A stretch of 64,000 bases of DNA from Flavobacteriales bacterium (GCA_030584065.1 CP129489.1:644640-708639), one strand, 5' to 3'; positions 16,378-25,443 are shown, numbered from the stretch's first letter. The notes: a model not told the origin generated them from the sequence alone. Numbers and translations are program-made.

Positions 16378-16574
16378 GCGCTCTGCATGGGCCGAGGTGC
16401 CCCCGTTGCGGATCGCCGGAGGCGAGCCGCAACGGTCATTCACGACGGGCCTTGGCATTTGGCATCGTGCTCCTCGGATTCCCGCTCCTTTCGCCGAGAC
16501 GCCGGCGGCACTGCTTTCCTTGCGGCCGCGATTTCATCGACCGACAGGGAAGCGCGGCCGCCAAGCCCGACTGA
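16374..16574 (+). CDS. Small zinc-ribbon protein, GTG start overlapping the upstream stop
   Basis: The 66 residues begin VSALHGPRCPRCGS and contain a second pair CFPCGRDF, so four cysteines can form a zinc ribbon; a hydrophobic stretch (ALAFGIVLLGFPLL) lies between the knuckles. The GTG overlaps the TGA of the DUF2007 gene. A longer frame from 16224 exists, but its first part reads through the DUF2007 gene in another frame and lacks sense. Role unknown; the tight coupling suggests partnership with the DUF2007 protein. Confidence 0.7.
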   Translation: MSALHGPRCPRCGSPEASRNGHSRRALAFGIVLLGFPLLSPRRRRHCFPCGRDFIDRQGSAAAKPD

Positions 16575-16586
16575 TCGCCGGCCGGT

Positions 16587-16594
16587 TACCTTGC
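16587..16594 (+). promoter_or_regulatory. -7 promoter-like element of the phosphatase gene
   Basis: TACCTTGC, seven bases before the ATG at 16602. Confidence 0.4.
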
Positions 16595-16601
16595 ACCGGC
16601 C

Positions 16602-18230
16602 ATGCCCATGCTGCGCCTGCTCGGCCTGCTCTGGTGCGCCGCCGGGGTGGCGGCAGCAGCCCAGCCCATCCGCCGCGGGCCTTACCTGCAGGCGCCTTCG
16701 CACAATGCCGTCACCATCCTGTGGCGCACCGCCATGGCCGGCACCACGCGCCTCTGGCTGGGGCCGCATCCCGACTCACTGACGCTTCATACCGGCCAGG
16801 GCAGCATCGTGAGCAACGAGCACCGCGTGCGCTTGACCGGTTTGCAACCCGCCACCACCTACTACTATGCGGTCGGCAACCATCAGGGCATGCTTGCCGG
16901 TGGTGATGCCGCCCATCGGTTCCGCACCTTCCCGCCCGCGGGCAGCACGGATACGGTTCGCGTGTGGGCGCTGGGGGATTTCGGCAAGGGCAACCCGCAG
17001 CAAGTGGCCGTAAAGCAGGCATTCGAGGCCCATCCGGACGCACGCCGCACCGATGCCTGGATATGGCTCGGCGACAACGTCTACAACGAAGGATTGCTGA
17101 GCGAGTACGATGAGAAGGTCTTCGCGCTGGAAGGCTTCAGCGACATCTTCTCCTGGCTGCCTTTCTTCCCTGCCCCCGGCAACCATGACTACGTGGAGGT
17201 CTGGCGACGCAGCGCGCTGCTGGGCATTCCCTATTCCAACATCCCGCTCGATGACCACGAGGGGCCCTACTACGACCTCTTCGAGATGCCGGGGCAGGGG
17301 GAGTGCGGCGGCTTCCCTTCAGGCCATGAGCTCTTCTATTCATTCGACCTCGGCGATGCCCATTTCATCTCGCTCAACTCCGAGGTCTACGACCTCCTGG
17401 GGACCTCCGACGGCATAGATGCCATGGTGGAATGGCTGCAGCAGGACCTTGCCGCCAATTCTCGGCGGTTCACCATCGCCTACCTCCATCAGCCGCCTTA
17501 TTCAAAGGGCTCGCATGATTCGGACAATTGGGCGGAGCGCGTGATGATCGCCATGCGCGAGCGCGTGATCCCGGTGCTGGAGGCTTTCGACGTGGACCTC
17601 GTGCTCGGCGGCCACAGCCATGTGTACGAGCGCAGCCACCTCATCCATGGCCACTATGGGCCATCGTCCACCTTCGACCCGGGCGCCATGCTGCGCGATG
17701 GATCAGGAGGGCATCCCCTGTCACCATACGTGAAGGATACCCTGGCCGGAACACCCGATGGCACCGTTTACGTGGTGTGCGGAAACGGCGGTGCCAGCGA
17801 AGGCGGATCGCCGCTCGATCATCCCGTTATGGCTGCTGCCGATGGCGGCTCCGGGGTCTGCGGATCCTTCCTCATCGAGTTGGTCGGCGACCGGCTCACC
17901 GGGACCTACCTCAAGGGCGATGGCTCCGTGGGCGACCGGTTCGCGCTGCGCAAAGGTCAGCCTGCGGTGGCCATGGGCGAAGCGGGCCCGAAGGGGGTGG
18001 TGGGCGCTTATCCGAATCCCGCCAAGGATGTCCTGCACGTCACTTATACAGGTGCGGGACCACCGGTGCAGTACCGACTACTGGATGAGACGGGACGCAC
18101 GGTGCGGAGCGGCAGGGTCACGGCTCCGCGCATCACCATTGACATCCTCGACCTGGCCCCCGGCGCCTATGAACTGATGGTGGAGGAATCCACCCATCGC
18201 GAAGTGCGGCGGATCGTGGTGGAGCGATGA
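16602..18230 (+). CDS. Secreted purple-acid-phosphatase-like metallophosphoesterase with T9SS sorting domain
   Basis: 542 residues: signal peptide (about 1-20), fibronectin-like purple acid phosphatase N-domain (about 22-115; RGPYLQAPSHNAVTILWRT), then the metallophosphoesterase core with its metal ligands in order, GDFG, LGDNVYN, PGNHDY, LHQPPYS and GGHSHVYER. The last 75 residues (VVGAYPNPAKDVLHVTY to RRIVVER) are a type A T9SS sorting domain, so the enzyme is expected on the cell surface or outside. It would release phosphate from esters. An ATG two codons downstream is an equally good start. Confidence 0.92.
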   Translation: MPMLRLLGLLWCAAGVAAAAQPIRRGPYLQAPSHNAVTILWRTAMAGTTRLWLGPHPDSLTLHTGQGSIVSNEHRVRLTGLQPATTYYYAVGNHQGMLAGGDAAHRFRTFPPAGSTDTVRVWALGDFGKGNPQQVAVKQAFEAHPDARRTDAWIWLGDNVYNEGLLSEYDEKVFALEGFSDIFSWLPFFPAPGNHDYVEVWRRSALLGIPYSNIPLDDHEGPYYDLFEMPGQGECGGFPSGHELFYSFDLGDAHFISLNSEVYDLLGTSDGIDAMVEWLQQDLAANSRRFTIAYLHQPPYSKGSHDSDNWAERVMIAMRERVIPVLEAFDVDLVLGGHSHVYERSHLIHGHYGPSSTFDPGAMLRDGSGGHPLSPYVKDTLAGTPDGTVYVVCGNGGASEGGSPLDHPVMAAADGGSGVCGSFLIELVGDRLTGTYLKGDGSVGDRFALRKGQPAVAMGEAGPKGVVGAYPNPAKDVLHVTYTGAGPPVQYRLLDETGRTVRSGRVTAPRITIDILDLAPGAYELMVEESTHREVRRIVVER

Positions 18231-18306
18231 GGCGGGGGAGGAGTTCGTTCCGCTGAACGAGGCCATGTCCATTGCGCCGTCCCACTTCGATGCCGTCCGT
18301 GCGAGT

Positions 18307-18708
18307 TCACGGCTCCGCCTCGATCAGATGGAATCGGTAGGTCCATTGATGCCGGGGAGCCTTGGGTGCCAGGCGGTTCATGGGCCCGATCGGCTCCACC
18401 AGCCAAGGCACCGGCGCCCGCCACCGCCAGAGCCACTCCCCGCCGAAATGATAGACATCGTGGTCTTCGGTGCGCGACCAGAGCGCGAGCAAGCGGTTCT
18501 CGAAGAGGATCCGTTCCGCAGCTTCAAGGTCGAGACCGGCCTTGTGCAGGGTGAGCCTTGCGTAATGCCCGCGCCTCACCACCGTGCTCGCATCCACCAC
18601 TGTGAAGGAGGACCGGAGTTGGTGAAGGGTGGTGTCCCATTCCGCCTGCACGGTGCGCAGGTCGAGTTCATCGGTGATGGATTCGGTTGACGTGAATATC
18701 GTCATCAT
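18307..18708 (-). CDS. Hypothetical protein
   Basis: 133 residues from the ATG at 18708 (MMTIFTSTESITDEL), chosen because TACTTTACG stands six bases upstream; an ATG at 18771 would add 21 residues. The protein is soluble, with no signal peptide or membrane helix, and rich in W and R near the end (GGEWLWRWRAPVPWLVEPIG). No family recognised. It is convergent with the phosphatase gene. Confidence 0.55.
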   Translation of the reverse strand: MMTIFTSTESITDELDLRTVQAEWDTTLHQLRSSFTVVDASTVVRRGHYARLTLHKAGLDLEAAERILFENRLLALWSRTEDHDVYHFGGEWLWRWRAPVPWLVEPIGPMNRLAPKAPRHQWTYRFHLIEAEP

Positions 18709-18714
18709 GATGAT

Positions 18715-18723
18715 CGTAAAGTA
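18715..18723 (-). promoter_or_regulatory. -7-like element of the hypothetical gene
   Basis: TACTTTACG on the minus strand, six bases before the ATG at 18708. Confidence 0.3.
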
Positions 18724-19048
18724 GTCATTCTCGCCGAAGGCCGATTCGGTGCTGTTTCGTGGTTTCACCATCGGGCTGTGGAAAGCCAGGCAGCGCTTCG
18801 GCCACCTTCCGCCATGCGTTGGCGGATCGCACTCCGGGGGGCGGCTTCGAAGGACCATGATCATGCCGAGGGACCGATGAGGCTTAGGGTCCGGTGCAGG
18901 ATCCGGCGGCATGCCCTGGAAGCCTTCAGGCCCTGCATCGGCAAATCGGATCCGAGTGCGCAGGCATGATACCGTAGAATGGGCCTTGGGACATGGGAAG
19001 GCCAGGGCAGCGGACCTTGGACTTGCTCCTTGTGCCTACCTTCACTTC
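18724..19048. other. Spacer with no clear gene
   Basis: About 325 bases between divergent genes. Open frames exist on both strands but read as high-GC noise. Only the promoter element at 19037 is seen. Confidence 0.5.
19037..19044 (+). promoter_or_regulatory. -7 promoter-like element
   Basis: TACCTTCA, four bases before the GTG at 19049; this fixes the start of the next gene at the GTG rather than the ATG at 18911. Confidence 0.45.
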
Positions 19049-19573
19049 GTGCGCACAGCCGATCGATCGGGACTTCGTTTCGCCTTTGCCGTCGCTTTGG
19101 CCTTCGCCATGGCATGCGTACAGGCCCAGCACGCTGATTGTTCCGTCTTCGGTGCGGTCATGGATGCCGTCACGCGCGAACCCTTGCGCGGGAGCACCGT
19201 GGAGGCGCTCGACCTGAAGTGGGGCCGCCGGTTGGAGGCTGCCGCCGGAGACAGCGGCCGCTATGCGCTGGATCTCGGTCGCAACGGGGAATGGGAGGTC
19301 ACCTACGCGGCGCCGGGCTATGCATCCAAGCGCCTGCGGATACTGCTGGTCGGCATCCCGCCGGAGGACTGGGCCGGTGGCTTCGGGATGCATGTGGACA
19401 TGACGATGCTGCCCGAAGCGGCGGGCGTCGATTACGCGCTCTTCGATGAGCCCTTCGGCATCGCGCGCTACAACGCCGATTCCGCGCGCCTCGAATGGGA
19501 TATGGCGCATACCGAGCGGATGCGCGAACGGCAGCGGCAGCGGCTGGAAGCGATAATGCCTACCGCTCGATGA
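19049..19573 (+). CDS. Secreted protein with carboxypeptidase-regulatory-like domain
   Basis: 174 residues from a GTG. A signal peptide (RFAFAVALAFAMACVQAQ) is followed by a CarboxypepD_reg-like beta-sandwich (about 28-105: SVFGAVMDAVTREPLRGSTV, GDSGRYALDL, VTYAAPGYASKRL). The C-terminus is charged. The long frame from 18911 would bury the signal peptide, so it is rejected. The 3' end overlaps the convergent OmpA gene by 14 bases. Likely periplasmic or surface; function unknown. Confidence 0.75.
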   Translation: MRTADRSGLRFAFAVALAFAMACVQAQHADCSVFGAVMDAVTREPLRGSTVEALDLKWGRRLEAAAGDSGRYALDLGRNGEWEVTYAAPGYASKRLRILLVGIPPEDWAGGFGMHVDMTMLPEAAGVDYALFDEPFGIARYNADSARLEWDMAHTERMRERQRQRLEAIMPTAR

Positions 19574-20744
19574 CCCTGAATTCGACGCGGCGGTTGATGG
19601 CGCGGTTGGCTTCGCCATCGTTGGGAGCCAGCGGCCGGCTCTCGCCGTAGCCCTTCCAGCTCAGCCGCTCCTTCTCCACCTTCTTCTTGAGCAGGTAGTC
19701 GACCACGGCCTTGGCGCGGGCATCGCTCAGCTTCAGGTTGTAGTCGTCGCTGCCCTGGTCGTCCGTGTGCCCTTCGATCTCTACGCGCAGGAAGGGGAAG
19801 TCGGTCATCAGGTCCACCAGCTTGTCCAGCTCCTTCTCGTAGCCGGGCAGGAGCTCGGCCCTGTCGAAGGCGAACTGCACGTTGTCAAGTCGCACGCGCG
19901 TGCCCACGGCCGGCTCCACTTGGTGGATGTCGACCTGCGTGCTGCTGACGTGGTCGGGCACCACGGGGCGCGGCGGGGGCGGCACGCTGGGCTTGGGCTT
20001 CGGGGTAAGCGCGGTGCCTGGCGGGGCAACACGCACGCTCACGTCATCGATGAAGTAGTAGCCGCCGCGCTCACCATTGGGCTGTCGCTCGTGCAGCGTG
20101 GCCTCGTCGCCGTAGAAGTTGCCGATGAGCACGAAGCGCTCGGCACCCGTGGCCTCGAATACGCCGCGCACCTTATGCCAGCCGCCCTTCACCAGCTTCT
20201 CCTCGTTCACCTGCGGGGTCATGTACAGCGGAAGGCAGTCCCTCGTGCTCACCGGGGCATCGGCCAGGAGGATGCCGATGTTGTTGCTGGCCTCGTTGCT
20301 CTTCACGGCGCGCAGGGCCCAGCACTCGGCGATGTAGCGCACGCCGGCCTGCAGCGGCTCCTTCAGCTCGGCCTGCACGTACTCGTGCCAATAGGTAGGC
20401 GTGTTGCCCTTGCCGTAGATCTTCACGCCCACCATGCCGGTGCCGGCATGCGGCCCCTGCTTCCCTTCGCTGTGCTTGCGCGGATGGGCCCAGCACTCGG
20501 GGTCGAGGGTGGTGCTGAAATGGTCGGGCGTGGTCTGCGTGGGGGAGCTCCAGCCCACCACGTTGGCGGCGAACTTCGACGGGTCGGTGGTCCACACGCA
20601 GCTGGTGCGCACCACTTCTTCGAATCCGGGATTGGGCACCAGGTTGGGCATGGTGTCATGCGCCACCGTGCGCTCGAAGAGGTTCTGGGCATGCAACGGA
20701 GCGGCGGCGAGTGCCAGCGCCGCCAAAGAGCTGGAACGGAGCAT
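19560..20744 (-). CDS. OmpA-family protein with N-terminal carbohydrate-binding-like domain
   Basis: 394 residues: signal peptide ending LHAQ, then a jelly-roll domain (about 30-235) with NLVPNPGFEE at its start, as in the OmpA-associated domain common in Bacteroidota, a proline linker (PKPSVPPPPRPVVP), and a C-terminal OmpA domain (about 280-392; QFAFDRAELLPGY, EIEGHTDDQGS, LSDARAKAVVDYL, GYGESRP, NRRVEFRV). Probably outer-membrane linked and peptidoglycan binding; the N-domain may bind glycan. Confidence 0.9.
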   Translation of the reverse strand: MLRSSSLAALALAAAPLHAQNLFERTVAHDTMPNLVPNPGFEEVVRTSCVWTTDPSKFAANVVGWSSPTQTTPDHFSTTLDPECWAHPRKHSEGKQGPHAGTGMVGVKIYGKGNTPTYWHEYVQAELKEPLQAGVRYIAECWALRAVKSNEASNNIGILLADAPVSTRDCLPLYMTPQVNEEKLVKGGWHKVRGVFEATGAERFVLIGNFYGDEATLHERQPNGERGGYYFIDDVSVRVAPPGTALTPKPKPSVPPPPRPVVPDHVSSTQVDIHQVEPAVGTRVRLDNVQFAFDRAELLPGYEKELDKLVDLMTDFPFLRVEIEGHTDDQGSDDYNLKLSDARAKAVVDYLLKKKVEKERLSWKGYGESRPLAPNDGEANRAINRRVEFRVIER

Positions 20745-20748
20745 GCTT

Positions 20749-20756
20749 CAAAGCTA
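20749..20756 (-). promoter_or_regulatory. -7 promoter-like element of the OmpA gene
   Basis: TAGCTTTG on the minus strand, only four bases before the ATG at 20744. Confidence 0.5.
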
Positions 20757-20870
20757 TCCTGGGCAGAGGGGGAGAGGGGCATCGGCCTTCCCGGTTAATG
20801 AACGGTGCTGTGTGGACGGGGCATCCAGTGGGCGGCTGTCACGTCTCTGGAGTGTCCGGTCATCATCTCC

Positions 20871-20878
20871 TACCTTCA
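20871..20878 (+). promoter_or_regulatory. -7 promoter-like element of the T9SS cargo gene
   Basis: TACCTTCA, four bases before the ATG at 20883; the longer frame from 20805 is therefore not used. Confidence 0.45.
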
Positions 20879-20882
20879 TTCC

Positions 20883-23087
20883 ATGCCTGTACAACGCCTG
20901 CGATTCGCCGCACTGCTCGTTACCATCAGTGCGGTCGCCCCGGCGTCTGCGCTGACCGTGGTCCTCCTCAACCTGGCGCATGAGACCTGCGGGGGAGGCA
21001 ACGGGTCGATCGAGGTTTACGCCATCGGGGGCACACCTCCCTATGCCTACGAATGGAGCAATGGCGCCACTACTGCGGTGGCCACCGGCCTCAGTTCTGG
21101 CACATACACCGTCACGGTCACGGATGCGTCCATGGAGCAGGCCACGGGGAATTGGACCATCGGCAATGCGACTGCACTAAGCATACAGAGTGCGGCGCAG
21201 GACGGCCACGGCAATTGCCCAGGGCAGTGCTGGGGCCAGGTGCGCATCATCGAAGCCGGCATCAACGGCACCCCGCCCTACACCTATGAGCCGATCGGCG
21301 GCTTCTACGGCGGCATCGACGCTTACGGCCATCCGTTCTTCTACTTCCCCAACGCCTGCTCCGGCGGTTCAGAGGTGCAGATCCAGGTGACCGATGCCAA
21401 CGGCTGCATGGGTGTGGGCACAGCAATCGTGGTCGAGCCCCAGGTCGGTGAGGGGCCCATGGTCGTGCAATCCGTCCAGCCTGTCTGCGCGGGAAGTGCG
21501 GTCGGCACGGCAACCATCACCAATATCTACAATGGCATCAGCTGGTGGACAGCGCCGAATCTGATCCTGCACAACGCACAGGGCGAGGTGGTGCAGATCG
21601 ACTACTACGCCGGGAATACCTCCGTTTTCGGAGGTCTGCTGCCCGGGCATTACTACGTATCGCGCGACTGGAACCCCGATGTCCAGTATACGGCCTACCT
21701 CTGCAACAATCTGGATACGGTGGGCTTCGACATCGTCGACCTCGGCCCGGACTGCGGCGCGGTGCAGGGCCGCTTGTTCCTGGACCACGACCAGGACTGC
21801 GCCATCGACACCGGCGAGCCGGGAGTGCCCTACCGCGTGCTGGAGATCCTGCCCGGCCCCCTTTATACGATCACCGACGCCCAAGGCCTTTACCAGAGGG
21901 CCCTGCCCAATGGCAACTACACCTTGGGGGTGAGCGGGACCGATCTCTATCCCCTATGCCCAGCGGTGCAGCCCGCGCCGTTCGCCATCAGCTTCGGCAA
22001 TGCAACCCTGGATCTGGCGGATAGCAGCTTGATCGGCCTGGACCTGGAGGTGATGGCCTTCAGCGGACCGGCGCGGCCGGGCTTCACCCATACGGTGTGG
22101 GGAACCGTGCGCAACCTAGGCGGCCAGCAGAGCGGTGCGATCACGCTCACGGTGCAATTCGATGCCCAGATGAGCTTCAGCGGTGCTTGGCCGGCTCCGA
22201 CTTCGGTGGCCGGCAGTCTCGTCACGTGGGATCTGCCCTTGCTCGGCGCCTTCGCGGAGCATGCATTCAGCCTCCAGCTGCAGGTGCCACCCGATGTGGG
22301 GCTGCTCGGCTTGCCCTTCTCCCATCAGGTGGAGGCCGTGCAGGCGCTGACCGAGGCGGAATCGTCGAACAACACTGCCTCCGTGGCGGGCGTATTCCAA
22401 GGGGCCTACGATCCCAATGACAAGACCGCATTCACCAGCAGCGGCTGGAGCGGGTCCCTCTTCTACCTCGGGGTGGACGAATGGGTCGACTACCGCATCC
22501 GCTTCCAGAACACCGGAACGGACACCGCCTTCACGGTGGTGGTGACGGATACCATCCCGGCAGCGCTCGACCTGACCACCTTCCACCAGGGAGTGGCATC
22601 GCACCCGTTCTCTGTCTCGATGAAGCCCGGGCGCGTGCTGGAATGGCGCTTCGCGGACATCCTATTGCCCGATAGCGGCACCAATGAGGCGGCCAGCCAC
22701 GGGCTGGTCACGTTCCGCATCCGGCCGACCCTCCCGCTCGCGCCGGGCACCGAATGGGTGAATCGGGCCGATATCCTCTTCGACTTCAACCCACCGATCC
22801 GCACCAACGATGCCGTGCTCCTCGCAGAGTCGAGCACGGCCGTAGGCGATGCGGGAGGGGAGGTGCTGCATGCCTTTCCCAACCCGACGGATGAGGTCCT
22901 GTTCCTGGCCCGCCCCGTGGACTGCCAAGGAGGCACCGTCCGCATCCTCGGAGCCGATGGGCGATGGGTGGCGGAGCAGCCTTTCCGCGAGGCCATCGGG
23001 GTGGCGGACCTGGTGCCGGGCGCTTACACCGTGGTACTGCTCGGCCAGGATGGGGGCATCCATCGGGCCCGTTTCGTGAAGCGGTAG
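20883..23087 (+). CDS. Large secreted protein with SprB-like repeats, DUF11-type domain and T9SS sorting domain
   Basis: 734 residues: signal peptide (RLRFAALLVTISAVAPASA), two SprB-like modules (about 28-180; GSIEVYAIGGTPPYAYEWSN, GTYTVTVTDA, VQIQVTDANGC), an SdrD-B-like part (GRLFLDHDQDCAIDTGEPGV), a CARDB-like domain, a DUF11/DUF7619-like domain beginning DPNDKTAF, and a C-terminal type A T9SS domain (VLHAFPNPTDEVLFLA to RFVKR). It is expected to be exported and anchored at the surface, where such proteins serve adhesion or gliding. The partner is not known. Confidence 0.9.
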   Translation: MPVQRLRFAALLVTISAVAPASALTVVLLNLAHETCGGGNGSIEVYAIGGTPPYAYEWSNGATTAVATGLSSGTYTVTVTDASMEQATGNWTIGNATALSIQSAAQDGHGNCPGQCWGQVRIIEAGINGTPPYTYEPIGGFYGGIDAYGHPFFYFPNACSGGSEVQIQVTDANGCMGVGTAIVVEPQVGEGPMVVQSVQPVCAGSAVGTATITNIYNGISWWTAPNLILHNAQGEVVQIDYYAGNTSVFGGLLPGHYYVSRDWNPDVQYTAYLCNNLDTVGFDIVDLGPDCGAVQGRLFLDHDQDCAIDTGEPGVPYRVLEILPGPLYTITDAQGLYQRALPNGNYTLGVSGTDLYPLCPAVQPAPFAISFGNATLDLADSSLIGLDLEVMAFSGPARPGFTHTVWGTVRNLGGQQSGAITLTVQFDAQMSFSGAWPAPTSVAGSLVTWDLPLLGAFAEHAFSLQLQVPPDVGLLGLPFSHQVEAVQALTEAESSNNTASVAGVFQGAYDPNDKTAFTSSGWSGSLFYLGVDEWVDYRIRFQNTGTDTAFTVVVTDTIPAALDLTTFHQGVASHPFSVSMKPGRVLEWRFADILLPDSGTNEAASHGLVTFRIRPTLPLAPGTEWVNRADILFDFNPPIRTNDAVLLAESSTAVGDAGGEVLHAFPNPTDEVLFLARPVDCQGGTVRILGADGRWVAEQPFREAIGVADLVPGAYTVVLLGQDGGIHRARFVKR

Positions 23088-23166
23088 CCGCCCGGTCACC
23101 CTCTCGGACATTCCGATCTTAGCGCCGCGGGCAACGCGGAATGTGGCGGCCGCGTCATCCGCCTCC

Positions 23167-24561
23167 ATGTTCGCCAAGCGCATCAAGCGGACCATCCTGG
23201 AGGTCCTCCGCGGTGGGGAGGACCTCGACTTCACCGCCATGGGCGTGAAGCGGGCCATTGCGCTGCTCAGCGTACCCATGGTGCTGGAGATGGCCGGCGA
23301 AGCGCTCTTCGCCCTGGTCGATGTGTTCTTCGTGAGCCGCGTGAGCATGGATGCCGTGGCCACCGTGGGCCTTACCGAGAGCGTGATGACCATCATCTAC
23401 TCGCTCGCCTGGGGCATGGGCATGGGCATTACCGCGGTGGTGGCGCGCCGCACCGGCGAGAAGGATGCGGGGGGGGCATCGCGCGCAGCGTTGCAGGGCG
23501 TGATCCTCGCCACCGCCATTGGATTGGCCATCGCCGTGCCGGGCATGCTGTTCGCTTCCAACATCCTACGCCTCATGGGCGCCGATGCAGCGGTGGTCCG
23601 CACGGGGAGCGGCTATACCGCGATCCTGTTCGGCAGCAACGTGGTCATCCTGCTGCTCTTCAGCATCAACGCGATCTTCCGCGGAGCCGGCAACGCGCTC
23701 ATGGCCCTGTGGTCGCTCTGGCTGGCCAACATCGTCAATTGCATCCTCGACCCGCTGCTGATCTTCGGCATCGGGCCTTTGCCCGAGATGGGGCTCACGG
23801 GCGCCGCGGTGGCGACTTCCATCGGGCGCGGCTGCGGGGTGCTGCTCCAGCTCTGGTACCTCTTCAGGCCGGCCGGCCGCGTGTCGCTGCGGGGCGTGCC
23901 GCTACGGGTCAACCTGGGCGTAATGGCGAACATCATCAAGGTTTCCTTCTGGGGCACCGTGCAGTTTCTCATCCCCAGCGGCAGCTGGATGTTCCTTGTC
24001 CGCATCGTATCGAGCTTCGGCAGCCCGGCCGTGGCGGGTTACACCATCGCGGTGCGGATGATCATCTTCAGCCTGCTGCCCGCGTGGGGCATGGCCAACG
24101 CCGCCAGCACGCTTGTGGGGCAGAACCTGGGTGCGCGCCAGCCCGAACGGGCAGCGCGCAGCGCCTGGCTCTGCGGCCATTACAATATGGCCTTCATGGT
24201 GTCGGTGGCGGTGTTCTTCTGGATCGCAGCGCCCTGGCTGATCGCATTCTTCACCACGGATGCCGCTGTTGCATCGTTCGGCATCGATGCGCTGCGGATC
24301 ATCTGCCTGGGCTACTTCTTCTATGGCTACGGCATGGTGCTGGCCCAGGCCTTCAATGGTGCGGGCGATACGCTGACGCCCACCTGGATGAACGTGATCT
24401 GCTTCTGGGTGCTGGAGATCCCGCTGGCCTGGTTCCTCGCGCGGTACCTGGGTTGGGGGCCGAATGGCGTATTCGCCTCCGTGGCCATCAGCGAAAGCGC
24501 ATTGGCCCTTCTGAGCGGCTACCTGTTCAGGATGGGCCGCTGGAAGCTGGTGAAGGTGTGA
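23167..24561 (+). CDS. MATE-family efflux transporter
   Basis: About 464 residues with twelve membrane helices in two MatE repeats (about 28-190 and 250-410). Typical motifs are visible: LSVPMVLEMAGEALFALVDVFFVSR in the first helix, FRGAGNALMAL, and FNGAGDTLTPTWMN in the second half. Members use a sodium or proton gradient to export drugs or other organic cations. The start is the ATG at 23167; a GTG at 23143 would add eight residues. Single gene, no evident operon. Confidence 0.92.
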   Translation: MFAKRIKRTILEVLRGGEDLDFTAMGVKRAIALLSVPMVLEMAGEALFALVDVFFVSRVSMDAVATVGLTESVMTIIYSLAWGMGMGITAVVARRTGEKDAGGASRAALQGVILATAIGLAIAVPGMLFASNILRLMGADAAVVRTGSGYTAILFGSNVVILLLFSINAIFRGAGNALMALWSLWLANIVNCILDPLLIFGIGPLPEMGLTGAAVATSIGRGCGVLLQLWYLFRPAGRVSLRGVPLRVNLGVMANIIKVSFWGTVQFLIPSGSWMFLVRIVSSFGSPAVAGYTIAVRMIIFSLLPAWGMANAASTLVGQNLGARQPERAARSAWLCGHYNMAFMVSVAVFFWIAAPWLIAFFTTDAAVASFGIDALRIICLGYFFYGYGMVLAQAFNGAGDTLTPTWMNVICFWVLEIPLAWFLARYLGWGPNGVFASVAISESALALLSGYLFRMGRWKLVKV

Positions 24562-24652
24562 TCCGTCCGTGCTTCGCCGACGCATGGAGCTGCATCCCAG
24601 CAGGCATCGGCTGCCTTTGCGTCGGGTGCCACGGGTGCACGGCCTGCTGCGG

Positions 24653-25414
24653 TCACCGGGCCTCGAATCCCTTCGGCCGACCGGCCTTGTACCACTTCAG
24701 GAGCGTGTCGATCATGTGCTCCATCTTGCGGTCATCGGCCCAAGTGGCCCGGAACACGAGGCGGCCGTCCTTGTCGATGAGGTAGGCTCCGTTGGGCGCC
24801 CGGCCATAGGCGTTGAATACGGCGTCATCGAGCCCATCGATGAGTACGGGGATCGTGCCCAGCTGCGCGAACTCCTTGGCATAGGCCGCCTTCTCTGTCT
24901 CGCTCTTGGGCTGCGGATAGAGGCGGAAGCGCTTGCGGTCGGCCGGGTGCAGCTCCGGGCCATAGATCACGAAGAGGTCCACATCGGGTTCCTTCGCATA
25001 TTTCTTCGCGAGCTTGCTCCAGCGCTCGATCTGCATGCGCGCGGGCGGATTGCTGATGCTGCCGAACATGAAGGCCCGTATACGGCCATCGCGGCCGCGC
25101 AGGTGGTAGCGCGCATCCTCCTGCGCCACGGGCAGCGTGAAGTCGTGCGTGCGCGGATCCATTCCGTGTCCCTCGCTGTAGGCCCGCAGCTCGCGGATGG
25201 TCTGGCGCATCACCTTGTCCCAGTTCATCCGCCAGATGCTCACCTGCTTGCGCATGGCCTTGATCTCGGCCTTGGTGTATGCGTTGAGGTAGTAGTCGAG
25301 GTCATCATGGAACACCAGGGCGCTATCGGTGGCGTACCATGACGGGTCCCAATTGTTGAGTTGGGCGTTCGCTGACACCGGCAGCAGGAGGAGGAGAAGG
25401 AGCAGGGCGCGCAT
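24653..25414 (-). CDS. Deiodinase/thioredoxin-fold protein lacking the catalytic selenocysteine or cysteine, secreted
   Basis: 253 residues. Signal peptide (MRALLLLLLLLPVSANAQ), then a region that lines up with iodothyronine deiodinases: RAFMFGSISNPPARMQ, LFVIYGPELHPAD, IPVLIDGLDDAVFNAYGRAPNGAYLIDKDG. The enzymes have FGSCTUPPF; here the U position is asparagine (codon AAT at 25049-25051) and the C position isoleucine, so no thiol or selenol nucleophile is present. A binding or structural role is more likely than catalysis. The start at 25414 is supported by TACTTTTG ten bases upstream. Family call made by eye, not by search. Confidence 0.72.
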   Translation of the reverse strand: MRALLLLLLLLPVSANAQLNNWDPSWYATDSALVFHDDLDYYLNAYTKAEIKAMRKQVSIWRMNWDKVMRQTIRELRAYSEGHGMDPRTHDFTLPVAQEDARYHLRGRDGRIRAFMFGSISNPPARMQIERWSKLAKKYAKEPDVDLFVIYGPELHPADRKRFRLYPQPKSETEKAAYAKEFAQLGTIPVLIDGLDDAVFNAYGRAPNGAYLIDKDGRLVFRATWADDRKMEHMIDTLLKWYKAGRPKGFEAR

Positions 25415-25423
25415 GGGCTCGGC

Positions 25424-25431
25424 CAAAAGTA
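25424..25431 (-). promoter_or_regulatory. -7 promoter element of the deiodinase-like gene
   Basis: TACTTTTG on the minus strand, an exact TAnnTTTG match, nine bases before the ATG. Confidence 0.5.
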
Positions 25432-25443
25432 GGGGCACCGCTG

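Noticed and set aside
25040..25060. Selenocysteine (UGA) codon in the deiodinase-like gene
   Set aside because: The codon at the catalytic site is AAT (asparagine); no in-frame TGA is present.
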